A stretch of 64,000 nt of DNA from contig NZ_QPKJ02000001.1 of assembly GCF_003344625.1 (NCBI RefSeq), positions 1,364,001 through 1,428,000 on the forward strand, read 5' to 3'. Positions 40,644 to 49,600 of the stretch are shown in pieces (the stretch's first letter is position 1; the number at the start of each line of letters is the position of its first letter). A program made the translations under genes and the position numbers. This DNA is from Solirubrobacter deserti (lineage in GTDB: Bacteria; Actinomycetota; Thermoleophilia; Solirubrobacterales; Solirubrobacteraceae). The notes under the pieces were generated by a model that did no database searches, was not told the origin of the DNA, and worked only from the letters and a program-made list of their open reading frames with translations.

Positions 40644-42108
40644 AGAGGAACCCGGGCGGCTTCGGGCGCGGCGCGCGTCCCTCGCCGGGCGGCACGATCT
40701 CGAACACGCCCACCATGCCCAGGTCGGAGTGCGGCGTGATGTGGCAATGGAACAGCGACGTGCCGGTGAAGTCGGCGAACACCGTGCGCAACGTGATGCT
40801 CTGGCGCGGGTGGACCGTGACCGTGTCGCGGTAGCCCGGCTCGTCGACCGGCTGACCGTTGACGTGCGTCACCTGGAACGGGTTGACGTGGATGTGGAAT
40901 GGGTGCGCGAGCACGCTGTCGTTGACGATCGTCCACTCCTCCACCGCGCCCAGCTCGACGACGTGGTCGACGCGGTCGTGGTCGAACAGCTTCCCGTCCA
41001 TCTTGAAGCCGCCGGTCATCGACATCGTGATCGTGCGCTGCTTGTCGAGCGGGAGCGTGCGCAGGTCGCAGAACGGCTCCAGCAGCGGCTGCGGGTTCAG
41101 CGCGCGCCGCGGGCGGCGATCCGGCAGCACGTCCAGCGTCGCCAGCACGAGGTCGGGTGAGACGAAGCCGGCGCCGTGGTCGGACGGCAGCGCGTGCAGC
41201 GCGTAGCGGCCGGGCGCGCCGGCGCGCACGAGCACCTCGGCGCGGCCGCCCGGCGGGATGTGGACGACGTCGGTCTCGACCGTGTGCGAGAACGGGTTGC
41301 CGTCCGCGGCGATCTGCGTCAGGCGGTGGCCGTCGAGGCGCAGGTCGAAGAAGTCGCTGACCGACGCGTTGACGATCCGCCAGCGCTCGGTCTCCCCCGC
41401 CTTGAGCGCCACGTGCGGGTTCTGCTGGCCGTTGACGAGCCGCACCTGGCTGGCGAGCAGGTTCGCCGACCACGGCTTGAGGGAGCCGTCCGCGGCCCAC
41501 TCCGGCGCCTGCAGGACCAGCACGCGGTCGCGCGCGGACGCGGCCGCGCCGCGCCGCTCGGCCTCCGAGCGGAAGATGACGGCGCCGGCCGCGCCGCCGA
41601 ACAGCTGCCGTGAGCCGTCGCCGTGCGGATGCGGGTGGTACCAGTTCAGGCCCGCCGGATGGTCGCGCGGAATGTCGAACTGGTAGTCGAACGTGCCGCC
41701 CGCGGGGACGTCGATCATCACGTTGTCGGCGTTGCCGCCGGGCGGCACGTGGAAGCCGTGCGTGTGCAGGTTGGTCGGCGTGGACAGCCGGTTGACCAGC
41801 CGCACGTGGACGCGGTCACCCGGGTCGGCGACGAGCGTCGGGCCGGGCACGCCGCCGTTGTAGGTGACCGCGGTGCGGCGGGCACCGGCCCAGAAGCACT
41901 CGCGTTCCTCGATCACGAGCGTGGCCGAGAGCCGGCCTCGCCAGCTGTGGATGCGCGGCGGCTCGACCAGCGACTCGACGCGCGGCGGCGGGCTCGGCGC
42001 TCCCCAGTGCCTGAGCCCGCCGCTGCCTGCGACGGCGGCGGCGCTTGCGGCGACCCCCATGAAGCCACGTCGCGTCACGTCGCCGTCGATCGTCTGTGGC
42101 TGCGCCAC
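40633..42108 (-). CDS. Tat-exported multicopper oxidase
   Basis: A 491-residue multicopper oxidase with all four copper-binding segments: NLHTHGFHV, NWYHPHPHGDG, HPFHIHVNPFQ and LFHCHITPHSDLGMVG, giving type 1, 2 and 3 sites with a Met axial ligand. The N-terminus carries a twin-arginine signal (TRRGFMGVAASAAAVAGSG), so it is exported folded. GTG 42108 is chosen because a very strong ribosome site (GGGAGGGGAG) precedes it and the Tat signal begins there. Related enzymes are CueO-type copper oxidases, bilirubin oxidases or laccases. Copper detoxification would fit with the YcnI gene elsewhere in the window. Monocistronic. Confidence 0.92.
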   Translation of the reverse strand: MAQPQTIDGDVTRRGFMGVAASAAAVAGSGGLRHWGAPSPPPRVESLVEPPRIHSWRGRLSATLVIEERECFWAGARRTAVTYNGGVPGPTLVADPGDRVHVRLVNRLSTPTNLHTHGFHVPPGGNADNVMIDVPAGGTFDYQFDIPRDHPAGLNWYHPHPHGDGSRQLFGGAAGAVIFRSEAERRGAAASARDRVLVLQAPEWAADGSLKPWSANLLASQVRLVNGQQNPHVALKAGETERWRIVNASVSDFFDLRLDGHRLTQIAADGNPFSHTVETDVVHIPPGGRAEVLVRAGAPGRYALHALPSDHGAGFVSPDLVLATLDVLPDRRPRRALNPQPLLEPFCDLRTLPLDKQRTITMSMTGGFKMDGKLFDHDRVDHVVELGAVEEWTIVNDSVLAHPFHIHVNPFQVTHVNGQPVDEPGYRDTVTVHPRQSITLRTVFADFTGTSLFHCHITPHSDLGMVGVFEIVPPGEGRAPRPKPPGFLCRL

Positions 42109-42242
42109 GGTCCTGCTCCCCTCCCTCAGCTGCACTCGCGCTGCTGCAAGGTAGGCAATCGTTTGCCATCTGTCTCGAGCAACTTCCTGGAGGGACAGAT
42201 TCGTGACCACCACACGCGCGGGTGTGGTGTTGCGGTGAGCGC

Positions 42243-43166
42243 CTACTGATCGGCGTGCCCGACGAGCACCGGCGCCTCGGCGTGGTGCACGAGACCCGAC
42301 GAGACCGACCCGAGCAGCACCGAGCGCGCGCCGCCCTGGCCGCGTGAGCCGGTGACGACGAGCCCGGCGTCGCGGTCGCGGGCCAGCGCGGAGATGGTGC
42401 GCCACACGCCCTGGGACGCTTCGATCGTCTCGCCCGTCGCGTCCAGGCCTGCCGCGCGGGCGCGGACGACGCCCTGCTCGGTCGTGGCGCCGGCCTCGTC
42501 GGTGAGCGCCTCGTCGAGCGCCTGCACGATCTCCTTGACCTCACCGTGCGCCAGCGCCCGAACGGCGCGGCTGTCGCGGTACTGGGACTCGTAGACATGG
42601 ACGACGACCGCCGCGCGGCCCGCCAGCAGGCGCCCGGCGAGGTCGATCGCGCGGTCCGCGGCGGGCGAGCCGTCATAGGCGATCAAGACCGGGCCGTCCG
42701 CCGGCTCGCAGTCATCGGGAATCACGAGGAGCGGCAGCTCGGCGTGGTGAAGCAGGCTCGTCGAGGTGGACCCGAGCACCGTGCGGGCGAGCTCGCTGCG
42801 CCCGCGGGCGCCGCACACGAGCGCGTCGGCGCCGCGTGCCGCGTCCAGCAGCGCCTCCCAGGCGGGGGTGTGCGGCTTGGTGACCAGCGGCTCGGCGTCC
42901 AGGCCGGCGGCGTGCCCGACCCCCTCGGCGGCGATCGTGCGCGCCTCCTGCACCGCCTGCGCGGCGATCTCCTCGAGCGCGCGCTCGAGCGTCCCCGACG
43001 GCACGTTCATCAAAAAGCGCGACGCACCGCGCACCGGCTGCGGCGGCGGCTCGGGGACGGTCACGATCGTGGCCTTCGCGCCGGCGAGCAGCGCGCCGGC
43101 GACGCGGACGGCGGTGACCGCGCTGGGCGATCCGTCGTAGGCGATGGCGAGCTGAGCGGCGGCCAT
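42243..43166 (-). CDS. Tandem universal stress protein
   Basis: A 307-residue cytoplasmic protein with two USP domains in series (about 1-150 and 155-300). Each keeps the ATP-binding signature: LVCGARGRSELARTVLGSTS in the first and VVTGSRGQGGARSVLLGSVS in the second. Each also ends in the usual HHAELPLLVIP / HHAEAPVLVGH strand. Tandem USPs are stress or dormancy proteins that bind ATP. A TAGGTT -10 lies six bases before ATG 43166. It is the second gene after TetR on this strand but has its own promoter, with 20 bases between the TetR stop and its start. Confidence 0.9.
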   Translation of the reverse strand: MAAAQLAIAYDGSPSAVTAVRVAGALLAGAKATIVTVPEPPPQPVRGASRFLMNVPSGTLERALEEIAAQAVQEARTIAAEGVGHAAGLDAEPLVTKPHTPAWEALLDAARGADALVCGARGRSELARTVLGSTSTSLLHHAELPLLVIPDDCEPADGPVLIAYDGSPAADRAIDLAGRLLAGRAAVVVHVYESQYRDSRAVRALAHGEVKEIVQALDEALTDEAGATTEQGVVRARAAGLDATGETIEASQGVWRTISALARDRDAGLVVTGSRGQGGARSVLLGSVSSGLVHHAEAPVLVGHADQ

Positions 43167-43172
43167 CCCCTC

Positions 43173-43178
43173 AACCTA
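43173..43178 (-). promoter_or_regulatory. Putative -10 element (TAGGTT) for the tandem USP gene
   Basis: On the minus strand it ends six bases before ATG 43166. It lies in the 20-base gap after the TetR gene. Confidence 0.45.
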
Positions 43179-43186
43179 CAAGGCGG

Positions 43187-43732
43187 TCACCGGCGCATGC
43201 CGCGCAGCACGAGCTCGGCGAGGCGGCGGGCGCCGGCCGGGTCCAGCTGGCCGGCCTCGCGCGTGGACTTGAACACGAGCCGCAGGTCCTCGTGGGTGGC
43301 GTCGTCGCGCAGGAACGGGCGGGCGCGCTCGACGAGCGTTTCGAGCGCGTCCGTCGCGGCCTGGCGCGCCTCGGCCACGGCGGGGCGACGCTGGGCGGCG
43401 TCGTCCCACGCGGTCTGGGAGAGGAAGTCGGTCGCGCCGTCCTGGGCGGTCTCGTAGGTCGCGCGTTCGAGGGCGGCCCAGGCGTCGGGCTCGCGGGATG
43501 CGGCCTCGAAGCGCCGGACCAGCGCGCGGGCGCGCTCGATGACGAGCGCGTCGATCACGTCCTCCTTGGCGCCGACCTGACGGTAGATGCTGCCCACGCC
43601 GGCGCCGACCGCCGAGGCCAGGCGCGGCATCGCGACGTCCAGCCCTTCGCGGGCGAAGAGGTCGTCGGCGGCGGCGAGCGTGCGCGCCCGCTTCTCCTCG
43701 AGCGTGAGCTCGGACCACGGCGGAATGGCCAT
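43187..43732 (-). CDS. TetR family transcriptional regulator
   Basis: A 181-residue TetR-type repressor. The N-terminal helix-turn-helix is evident ([20 protein letters not shown], then [20 protein letters not shown]), followed by a helical ligand domain with the SBD motif [16 protein letters not shown] region of the AcrR/SACE-type group. It is divergent from ilvD with only 17 bases between the two start codons, and both start codons sit six bases from overlapping -10 elements. Any operator it binds there would control both genes. Whether it truly regulates ilvD or only shares the promoter is open. Confidence 0.88.
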   Translation of the reverse strand: MAIPPWSELTLEEKRARTLAAADDLFAREGLDVAMPRLASAVGAGVGSIYRQVGAKEDVIDALVIERARALVRRFEAASREPDAWAALERATYETAQDGATDFLSQTAWDDAAQRRPAVAEARQAATDALETLVERARPFLRDDATHEDLRLVFKSTREAGQLDPAGARRLAELVLRGMRR

Positions 43733-43737
43733 TCCGC

Positions 43738-43744
43738 TACCTTA
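43738..43744. promoter_or_regulatory. Overlapping divergent -10 elements (tetR and ilvD)
   Basis: The 7-base TACCTTA reads as TACCTT (43738-43743) for ilvD and, on the other strand, as TAAGGT (43744-43739) for tetR. Each -10 ends six bases before its ATG (43750 and 43732). This is a compact bidirectional promoter with leaderless messages in both directions. Confidence 0.6.
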
Positions 43745-43749
43745 CCGCC

Positions 43750-45612
43750 ATGCCCGAGCTCCGTTCCCGCACCGTCACCCATGGCCGGAATATGGCCGGC
43801 GCCCGCGCGCTGCTGCGCGCCGCGGGGGTCGAGAAGGAGGACCTCGGTCGCAAGCCGATCATCGCGGTAGCGAACTCGTACACGCAGTTCGTGCCCGGGC
43901 ACACGCACCTGAAGCCGGTGGGCGAGATCGTGGCGGACGCGATCAAGGCCGCAGGCGGCATCCCGCGCGAGTTCAACACGATCGCGGTCGATGACGGCAT
44001 CGCCATGGGCCACGGCGGGATGCTCTATTCGCTGCCCTCGCGTGACCTGATCGCCGACAGCGTGGAGTACATGGTCAACGCGCACTGCGCCGACGCGCTG
44101 ATCTGCATCTCCAACTGCGACAAGATCACGCCCGGGATGCTCAACGCCACCCTGCGGCTGAACATCCCGACGGTGTTCGTGTCCGGCGGCCCCATGGAGG
44201 GCGGCACGGCGGTGCTGGTGGACGGCACGGTGCGCACGCGCGTGAACCTCATCACCGCGATCGCCGACGCCGTCGCGGACGAGGTCTCCGACGAGGACAT
44301 CGCGATCATCGAGGAGTCCGCGTGCCCGACGTGCGGCTCGTGCTCGGGCATGTTCACCGCGAACTCGATGAACTGCCTGACGGAGGCGCTCGGGCTCGCG
44401 CTGCCCGGCAACGGTTCCACGCTCGCCACGCACACGGCGCGCAAGGACCTCTACGAGGCCGCCGGCCGCGCCGTGGTGGACATCACGCGCCGCTACTACG
44501 ACGGCGGCGACGAGTCCGTGCTCCCGCGCAGCATCGCGTCCCGCGAGGCGTTCGAGAACGCGATGGCGCTGGACGTCGCCATGGGCGGCTCCACCAACAC
44601 CGTGCTGCACCTGCTCGCGGCCGCGCAGGAGGCCGAGCTCGAGTTCACGATGCAGGACATCGACGCGATCTCGCGTCGCGTGCCGTGCCTCAGCAAGCTC
44701 GCGCCGAACGGCACCTACCTGATGGAGGACTGCCACCGCGCGGGCGGGATCCCGGCGATCCTCGGCGAGCTGCACCGCGCGGGGCTGCTGCACACGAACG
44801 TGTTCACGGTCCACTCGACGTTCGAGCAGTGGCTGGCCGAGTGGGACATCCGCGGCGGCTCCGCGTCCGAGCAGGCGATCGAGCTCTTCCACGCCGCGCC
44901 GGGCTGCAAGCGGAGCGCCTCCGCGTTCAGCCAGTCCGAGCGCTGGGAGTCGCTGGACACCGACGCCGAGCACGGCTGCATCCGCTCCGTGGAGCACGCG
45001 CACTCCAAGGACGGCGGGCTCGCGATCCTGTACGGCAACATCGCGCTCGACGGCTGCGTCGTGAAGACGGCGGGCGTCGACGAGTCGATCCTGAAGTTCT
45101 CCGGGCCGGCGCGGGTCGTGGACTCCCAGGACGCCGCGGTGGAGCTGATCCTGAGCGGCGGCGTCCGCGAGGGCGACGTGGTCGTCATCCGCTACGAGGG
45201 GCCGAAGGGCGGGCCCGGCATGCAGGAGATGCTCTACCCGACGTCCTACCTGAAGGGCCGCGGGCTCGGGAAGGCGTGCGCGCTGATCACCGACGGGCGC
45301 TTCAGCGGCGGGACCTCGGGCCTGTCGATCGGCCACATCTCGCCGGAGGCGGCGGCCGGGGGTGCGATCGCCCTCGTCGAAGAGGGCGACACCATCAACA
45401 TCGACATCCCGAATCGTTCGATCGAGCTGGCGATCACCGACGCGGAGCTGCAGGAGCGGCGCGACGCGATGACCGAGTTCGCGCCGGTGGGTCGCGACCG
45501 TGTGGTCTCACCGGCGTTGCGGGCGTACGCCGCGATGGCCACCTCGGCCGACCGCGGCGCGGTGCGCGACGTGTCGCTCATCGAAGAGCGCGTGCGCGCG
45601 AACGCGTCCTGA
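43750..45612 (+). CDS. ilvD: Dihydroxy-acid dehydratase
   Basis: A 620-residue IlvD/Edd family enzyme that converts 2,3-dihydroxy-isovalerate or -methylvalerate to the 2-keto acids in valine, isoleucine and pantothenate synthesis. The iron-sulfur cysteines are present in [12 protein letters not shown] and [12 protein letters not shown], and the catalytic region near [20 protein letters not shown] is intact (here [11 protein letters not shown]). The length is close to the 616 residues of the E. coli [4Fe-4S] type. Other ilv genes are not in the window. It is divergent from a TetR gene across a 17-base shared promoter, an unusual control point for a biosynthetic gene. Confidence 0.95.
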   Translation: MPELRSRTVTHGRNMAGARALLRAAGVEKEDLGRKPIIAVANSYTQFVPGHTHLKPVGEIVADAIKAAGGIPREFNTIAVDDGIAMGHGGMLYSLPSRDLIADSVEYMVNAHCADALICISNCDKITPGMLNATLRLNIPTVFVSGGPMEGGTAVLVDGTVRTRVNLITAIADAVADEVSDEDIAIIEESACPTCGSCSGMFTANSMNCLTEALGLALPGNGSTLATHTARKDLYEAAGRAVVDITRRYYDGGDESVLPRSIASREAFENAMALDVAMGGSTNTVLHLLAAAQEAELEFTMQDIDAISRRVPCLSKLAPNGTYLMEDCHRAGGIPAILGELHRAGLLHTNVFTVHSTFEQWLAEWDIRGGSASEQAIELFHAAPGCKRSASAFSQSERWESLDTDAEHGCIRSVEHAHSKDGGLAILYGNIALDGCVVKTAGVDESILKFSGPARVVDSQDAAVELILSGGVREGDVVVIRYEGPKGGPGMQEMLYPTSYLKGRGLGKACALITDGRFSGGTSGLSIGHISPEAAAGGAIALVEEGDTINIDIPNRSIELAITDAELQERRDAMTEFAPVGRDRVVSPALRAYAAMATSADRGAVRDVSLIEERVRANAS

Positions 45613-45767
45613 CGGGCGCCTCGTCGTTGGGCTCGGGCACACGGTCCCGGCGCTGAGGCCGGGGCCGGGGAGCCGTTCGCGGGGGGCTCAGAAGCATGAC
45701 CTGGATAGTGGTGGGTCAGCGGCTCCCTTACATCAGGGATCACCCCAACAAGCACCCCAATCTTTCC

Positions 45768-46175
45768 CTAGGAGTGGTCTCGCAGGGCGGCCCGGGTGGA
45801 GTCGAAGATCCTCAGCTGATGGCGCAGGCCGGAGAGCGTGAATAGCATCGCGGCGGCCGTTCCGCGCGGCGCGACGATCGCCATCCGGCGGCCGTCGCGC
45901 TTGAGCTTGGACTGTGCGTGCAGGATCGCCGAGAGCCCGGTGGAGTCGATGAACTTCACCTCGCTGAGGTCGATCACGAGCCCGTCGGCGCCGTCGGAGA
46001 GCGCGTCGGCCAGCGCGACGCGGAACTCGTCCACCGTCGCGATGTCGAGCTCCGCGGGTGGAGCGATGATCCTCGGGTCGGGCACCCGGCTCGACGGTAC
46101 CCACGGGCCGCCGGTGGGATACGCGCCCGTCATCCAGACGACCGATCTGCGCAGCGACGTGTTCGAGGCGGCCAT
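45768..46175 (-). CDS. STAS domain protein (anti-sigma factor antagonist-like)
   Basis: A STAS-domain protein of up to 135 residues. The motif LVIDLSEVKFIDSTGLSAIL carries the Ser (in DSTG) that SpoIIAB/RsbW-type kinases phosphorylate in anti-anti-sigma factors, and FDSTRAALRDH closes the domain. The start is uncertain: ATG 46175 opens the frame, but ATG 46133 (MTGAYPTGG) would still give a full STAS domain. No anti-sigma kinase is adjacent. The sigma factor at 56595 and the HATPase-bearing phosphatase at 57501 are the nearest possible partners, about 11 kb away. The 155 bases between ilvD and this gene show nothing definite. Confidence 0.85.
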   Translation of the reverse strand: MAASNTSLRRSVVWMTGAYPTGGPWVPSSRVPDPRIIAPPAELDIATVDEFRVALADALSDGADGLVIDLSEVKFIDSTGLSAILHAQSKLKRDGRRMAIVAPRGTAAAMLFTLSGLRHQLRIFDSTRAALRDHS

Positions 46176-46229
46176 GGCCGAGACGCTCGAATGCCTCCGG
46201 ACGCGCGGCCCAACCTCGTCCTGATCCCG

Positions 46230-46235
46230 TACGGT
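46230..46235 (+). promoter_or_regulatory. Putative -10 element (TACGGT) for the gene at 46242
   Basis: Ends six bases before ATG 46242, as at other leaderless genes in the window. Confidence 0.45.
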
Positions 46236-46241
46236 CTGCCG

Positions 46242-46595
46242 ATGCTGCGAATCGGACTCGTCGTTGCCCTCGTCCTCGCGTTCTCGGCTCCGGCCGCGTC
46301 AGCGGACGTGCTCATCTCGGCCATCCCGCGGACGCTGGTCTGCGGCGACGCCATCGCCCCCGGGATCTGGGCGCAGGCCGGCACCCGAGGCTCTCGCACG
46401 GTCCGCATGCGCGCGATCGACGACCGGACCGGCAAGGTCTGGTGGCGCAAGACGGCGAAGGCGCCCTTCGACGACTGGCGTTACTGGCATCTGCCCTCCG
46501 GCATGGACGGCGAGTGCCGGCCGACGACGGTCGTGTACAAGGGCCCAGGCTTCACCACCCGTTACAAGATCCGGTTCCGCAGCGAGGGCGTGTGA
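46242..46595 (+). CDS. Small secreted protein of unknown function
   Basis: A 117-residue exported protein. The signal peptide (MLRIGLVVALVLAFSAPAASA) is followed by a short beta-rich domain with two cysteines (TLVCGDAI and DGECRPTT), likely disulfide-bonded, and a Trp/Tyr-rich core (VWWRKTAK; DDWRYWHLPSG). I know no family for it. A -10 element spaced six bases upstream supports the ATG. It converges on the giant subtilase gene with a hairpin between the two stops. Confidence 0.65.
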   Translation: MLRIGLVVALVLAFSAPAASADVLISAIPRTLVCGDAIAPGIWAQAGTRGSRTVRMRAIDDRTGKVWWRKTAKAPFDDWRYWHLPSGMDGECRPTTVVYKGPGFTTRYKIRFRSEGV

Positions 46596-46605
46596 GCGCA
46601 CCGCC

Positions 46606-46624
46606 CCCGCTGCGAGCTAGCGGG
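46606..46624. terminator. Bidirectional hairpin between convergent genes
   Basis: CCCGCT (46606-46611), 7-base loop, AGCGGG (46619-46624). It lies between TGA 46595 and the minus-strand stop at 46617-46619, partly within it. There is no T-tract. Confidence 0.45.
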
Positions 46625-49600
46625 AGCGGATCACGACGACGCGGACCTTGCCGTCCGTGCCGGCCGGGAGCGCCAGCGTCGCCTTCTTCTTGAGCGTGAC
46701 GCGCTTCGAGCACGGCGGCGGCGTGGTTGCGCCCTCGATCGCGGCCGGGCAGGCCCAGGCGACGAGCTTGCCCTTGGTCTTCGCCGGGCGACGGAGCGCG
46801 ACCTTCCGGCCGCCCTTGGGCTTCGCCGCCGCGGCGGAGGCCTTGGCGGTGCCGCCCGAGAGCCTCGCGAATGCGAGGGTCTCGCCGCGGGCGTTGCGCA
46901 GCGGGGCCTCGCGGCTGGAGAGGACCGCCGAGGCGCCCTGGGCGCCGACGACCGGGCCGACGTAGCGGGCCGACCAGACGACGGTGGAGCCGCCTGCGTT
47001 GGAGGCGGACTCGCGCACGCGCAGGATCGCACCGATGTCGGCGTCGACGATCTTGTAAGTGGGCACGTCCGCGGCGCGCGCGACGCAGACGTTCGTGCAG
47101 CGCATCAGCTCGACCGTGTTGCTGGAAAGCGCGGGGCCGGTCCAGACGCCGGGGGTGATGGTCAGCGTGTCGCCGACGCGGCCGGCGCTGGTGGACAGCA
47201 GCGGCAGCGTCTTCCAGCGCGGGCCGGCGATCGAGACCACGTCGGTCTCGGCCGAGCGCGCGGTGACGGTGCCGTCCTCGTTGGCCGCGGTGCTCACGCC
47301 GACGATCTTGAAGTCCACGTCGCCCGCGACGAGCGTGTAGCGGTCGCCGGTCGCGCCCGGGATCGCCGCGCACCCGTTGGCGTCGCAGCGCTCCCACGAG
47401 AAGCTGTAGTTGGTGTCGTCGGTCGCGACCCAGGTGTAGCTCGTCATGGTCAGCGTCACGCCCTGCTGGATGATCGGGCTCGAGCTCTGGATCACGGGAA
47501 CGTGGGTGTTGACCGGCGGGCCGGCGACCGCGGCGCCCGTCTCGGCCGAGCGCTCGGAGCCGGAGCCCCAGCTGTTGGTGGCGGTCACGAGCACGGCGAG
47601 GGTGTGGCCCTCGTCGGCCTTGGTCACGCGGTAGCTGTCGAGCATCGCGCCCGAGATCGGCTGGCAGTCGCCGTTCAGGCAGCGCAGCCACTGGTAGGCG
47701 AAGCGGGACGGGGTGTTCGACCATGTGCCGGTGGTCGCGGTCAGCACCTGGCCGCGCTTGGCCAGGCCGGTCACGACCGGCGGGGCCACGGACACGGGCA
47801 CGGGCCGCGGCCGGATCGCCAGCGGAACGCTCTGTGCCGTCGCGGTCTGGCCGGCGAACGTCGCGGTGATCACGAGCACGATCGTGTGAGCCTCGTCGGC
47901 GCCGGTCACCGGGAAGCGCGGCGTGCCGTCGCCGACGGACAGGCAGCCGGTGACGCCGTCCGCGTCGCAGCGGCGCCAGTCGAAGGTGAGGTCGACGTTC
48001 GGGAACGTCCAGCGGCCGGGATCGCCGAGCAGCGTCTCGCCCGGGTACCCGTCGCCGCCGATCGCGGGCCGAGTCGTGTTGCTCAGGGCGTGCATGGCGA
48101 TGGGCACCGTCAGGGCGCTGTCGATCGTCGCCTCGCCGCCGGTCGTGGCGGCGCGGACGCGCACGCCGATCCGCATGCCGATGTCCTGCGCCGACAGCAG
48201 GTACTCGGTGCCGACGCCGACCGGCTCGCAGCCCGTGACGATCGTCCCGTGCGCGGCCGTGCAGCGGAACCACGAGTAGGTGAACGTCACGTTCTGCTGG
48301 TCCCACGTGCCGGGCTCGGCGGTCAGCGTGGCGCTCTGGCGCGGCGTGCCGGACGGCGCGCCCGGCGCGACCAGGTTCACCGGCGGCGCCCCGATGGTGG
48401 CGGTGGGCGCGGACACGGCCGTGGTGCGGCCGTCCTCGTTGGACGCGGTCACCTTCACGCGCACGACCGCCCCGACGTCGTCGGCGACCAACAGGTAGCT
48501 GATGCCGGTCGCGCCCGGGATGTCGTTGCCGTTGCGCTGCCACTGGTAGGCGTATTCGGCCTCCGGCGCCCAGTCGCCACGGCGCACGGACAGGTTGCCG
48601 CCCAGGCGCGGCGGGCCGCTGAGCGTCGGCGGGGCGAGGTTCACCGGCGGCGCGACCGCCACCGTGCTCGTGGGCTGGCTGACGGCGAACGCCGAGCCGT
48701 CCGCGTTGGTCGCGGTCACCTTCAGGCGGACCTCGGTGCCGACGTCGGCGGCCGCGAGGTCGTAGACGGTCGCGGTGGCGCCCGGGATGTCCTGGAAGGT
48801 GCCGGAGACGCGACGCTGCCACTGGTAGGCGTAGGAGTTCTCGATGCCCAGCCACTCGCCCAGCCGGGACGAGAGGCGGGAAGCGCGGCGCGCGGTGCCG
48901 GAGATCTCCGGGTCCTGGGTCGCCTGCGGCGGGCTGCCCTGGACCGTCGCGGTCCCGAGGCTGAAGGCCGAGACGCTGCCGTCCGGGTTGGTGGCGGTGA
49001 CGCGCAGGCGCACGCGCGCGCCGACGTCGGCCACGGTCAGCTTGTAGGTGAGGCCGAGCGCGCCCACGATGTCGGTGTAGCCCGAGCCCGAGTCGCGCTG
49101 CCACTGGTAGACGTACATGTTGTCCGGCCCGGTCCAGGTGCCGCGCGTGCCGACGAGCGTGGTCGCGCGCAGCGCGGCGCCCGTCACGTTCGGGATCCCG
49201 GCGTTGGCCGGCGGCGTGGCTTCGATCACCGCGGTCGCGGCGCTCGCGCGGGCGTTGCTGCCGTCCGGGTTGCTCGCGGTCACGAGCACGCGGATCGCGA
49301 CTCCCACGTCGGCCCGCAGCAGCTCGTAGGTCGAGCCGTTCGCGCCCTGGATGTTGGTCCACGTCGTGCCGTCGGCCGAGCGCTGCCATTGGTAGGCGTA
49401 CGCGTTGTTGGCCCCGCTCCAGGTTCCGGCGAGCGCGGTGAGCGTCGAGCCGCGCCGCGCGGCACCGTTGATGACGGGCGCGACCGTGTTCAGCGGCCCT
49501 TCGCCGGTCACGGCCGCGGTCGGGAGGCTCACGGCGTTCTCGGTGCCCTCGGCGTTGGCGGCCGTCACGCGCAGGCGCACGATCGCGCCCACGTCGGCCG

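Noticed and set aside
45613..45767. A possible terminator or small gene between ilvD and the STAS gene
   Set aside because: GC-rich tracts are present, but I found no stem of more than five clean pairs and no convincing coding frame.
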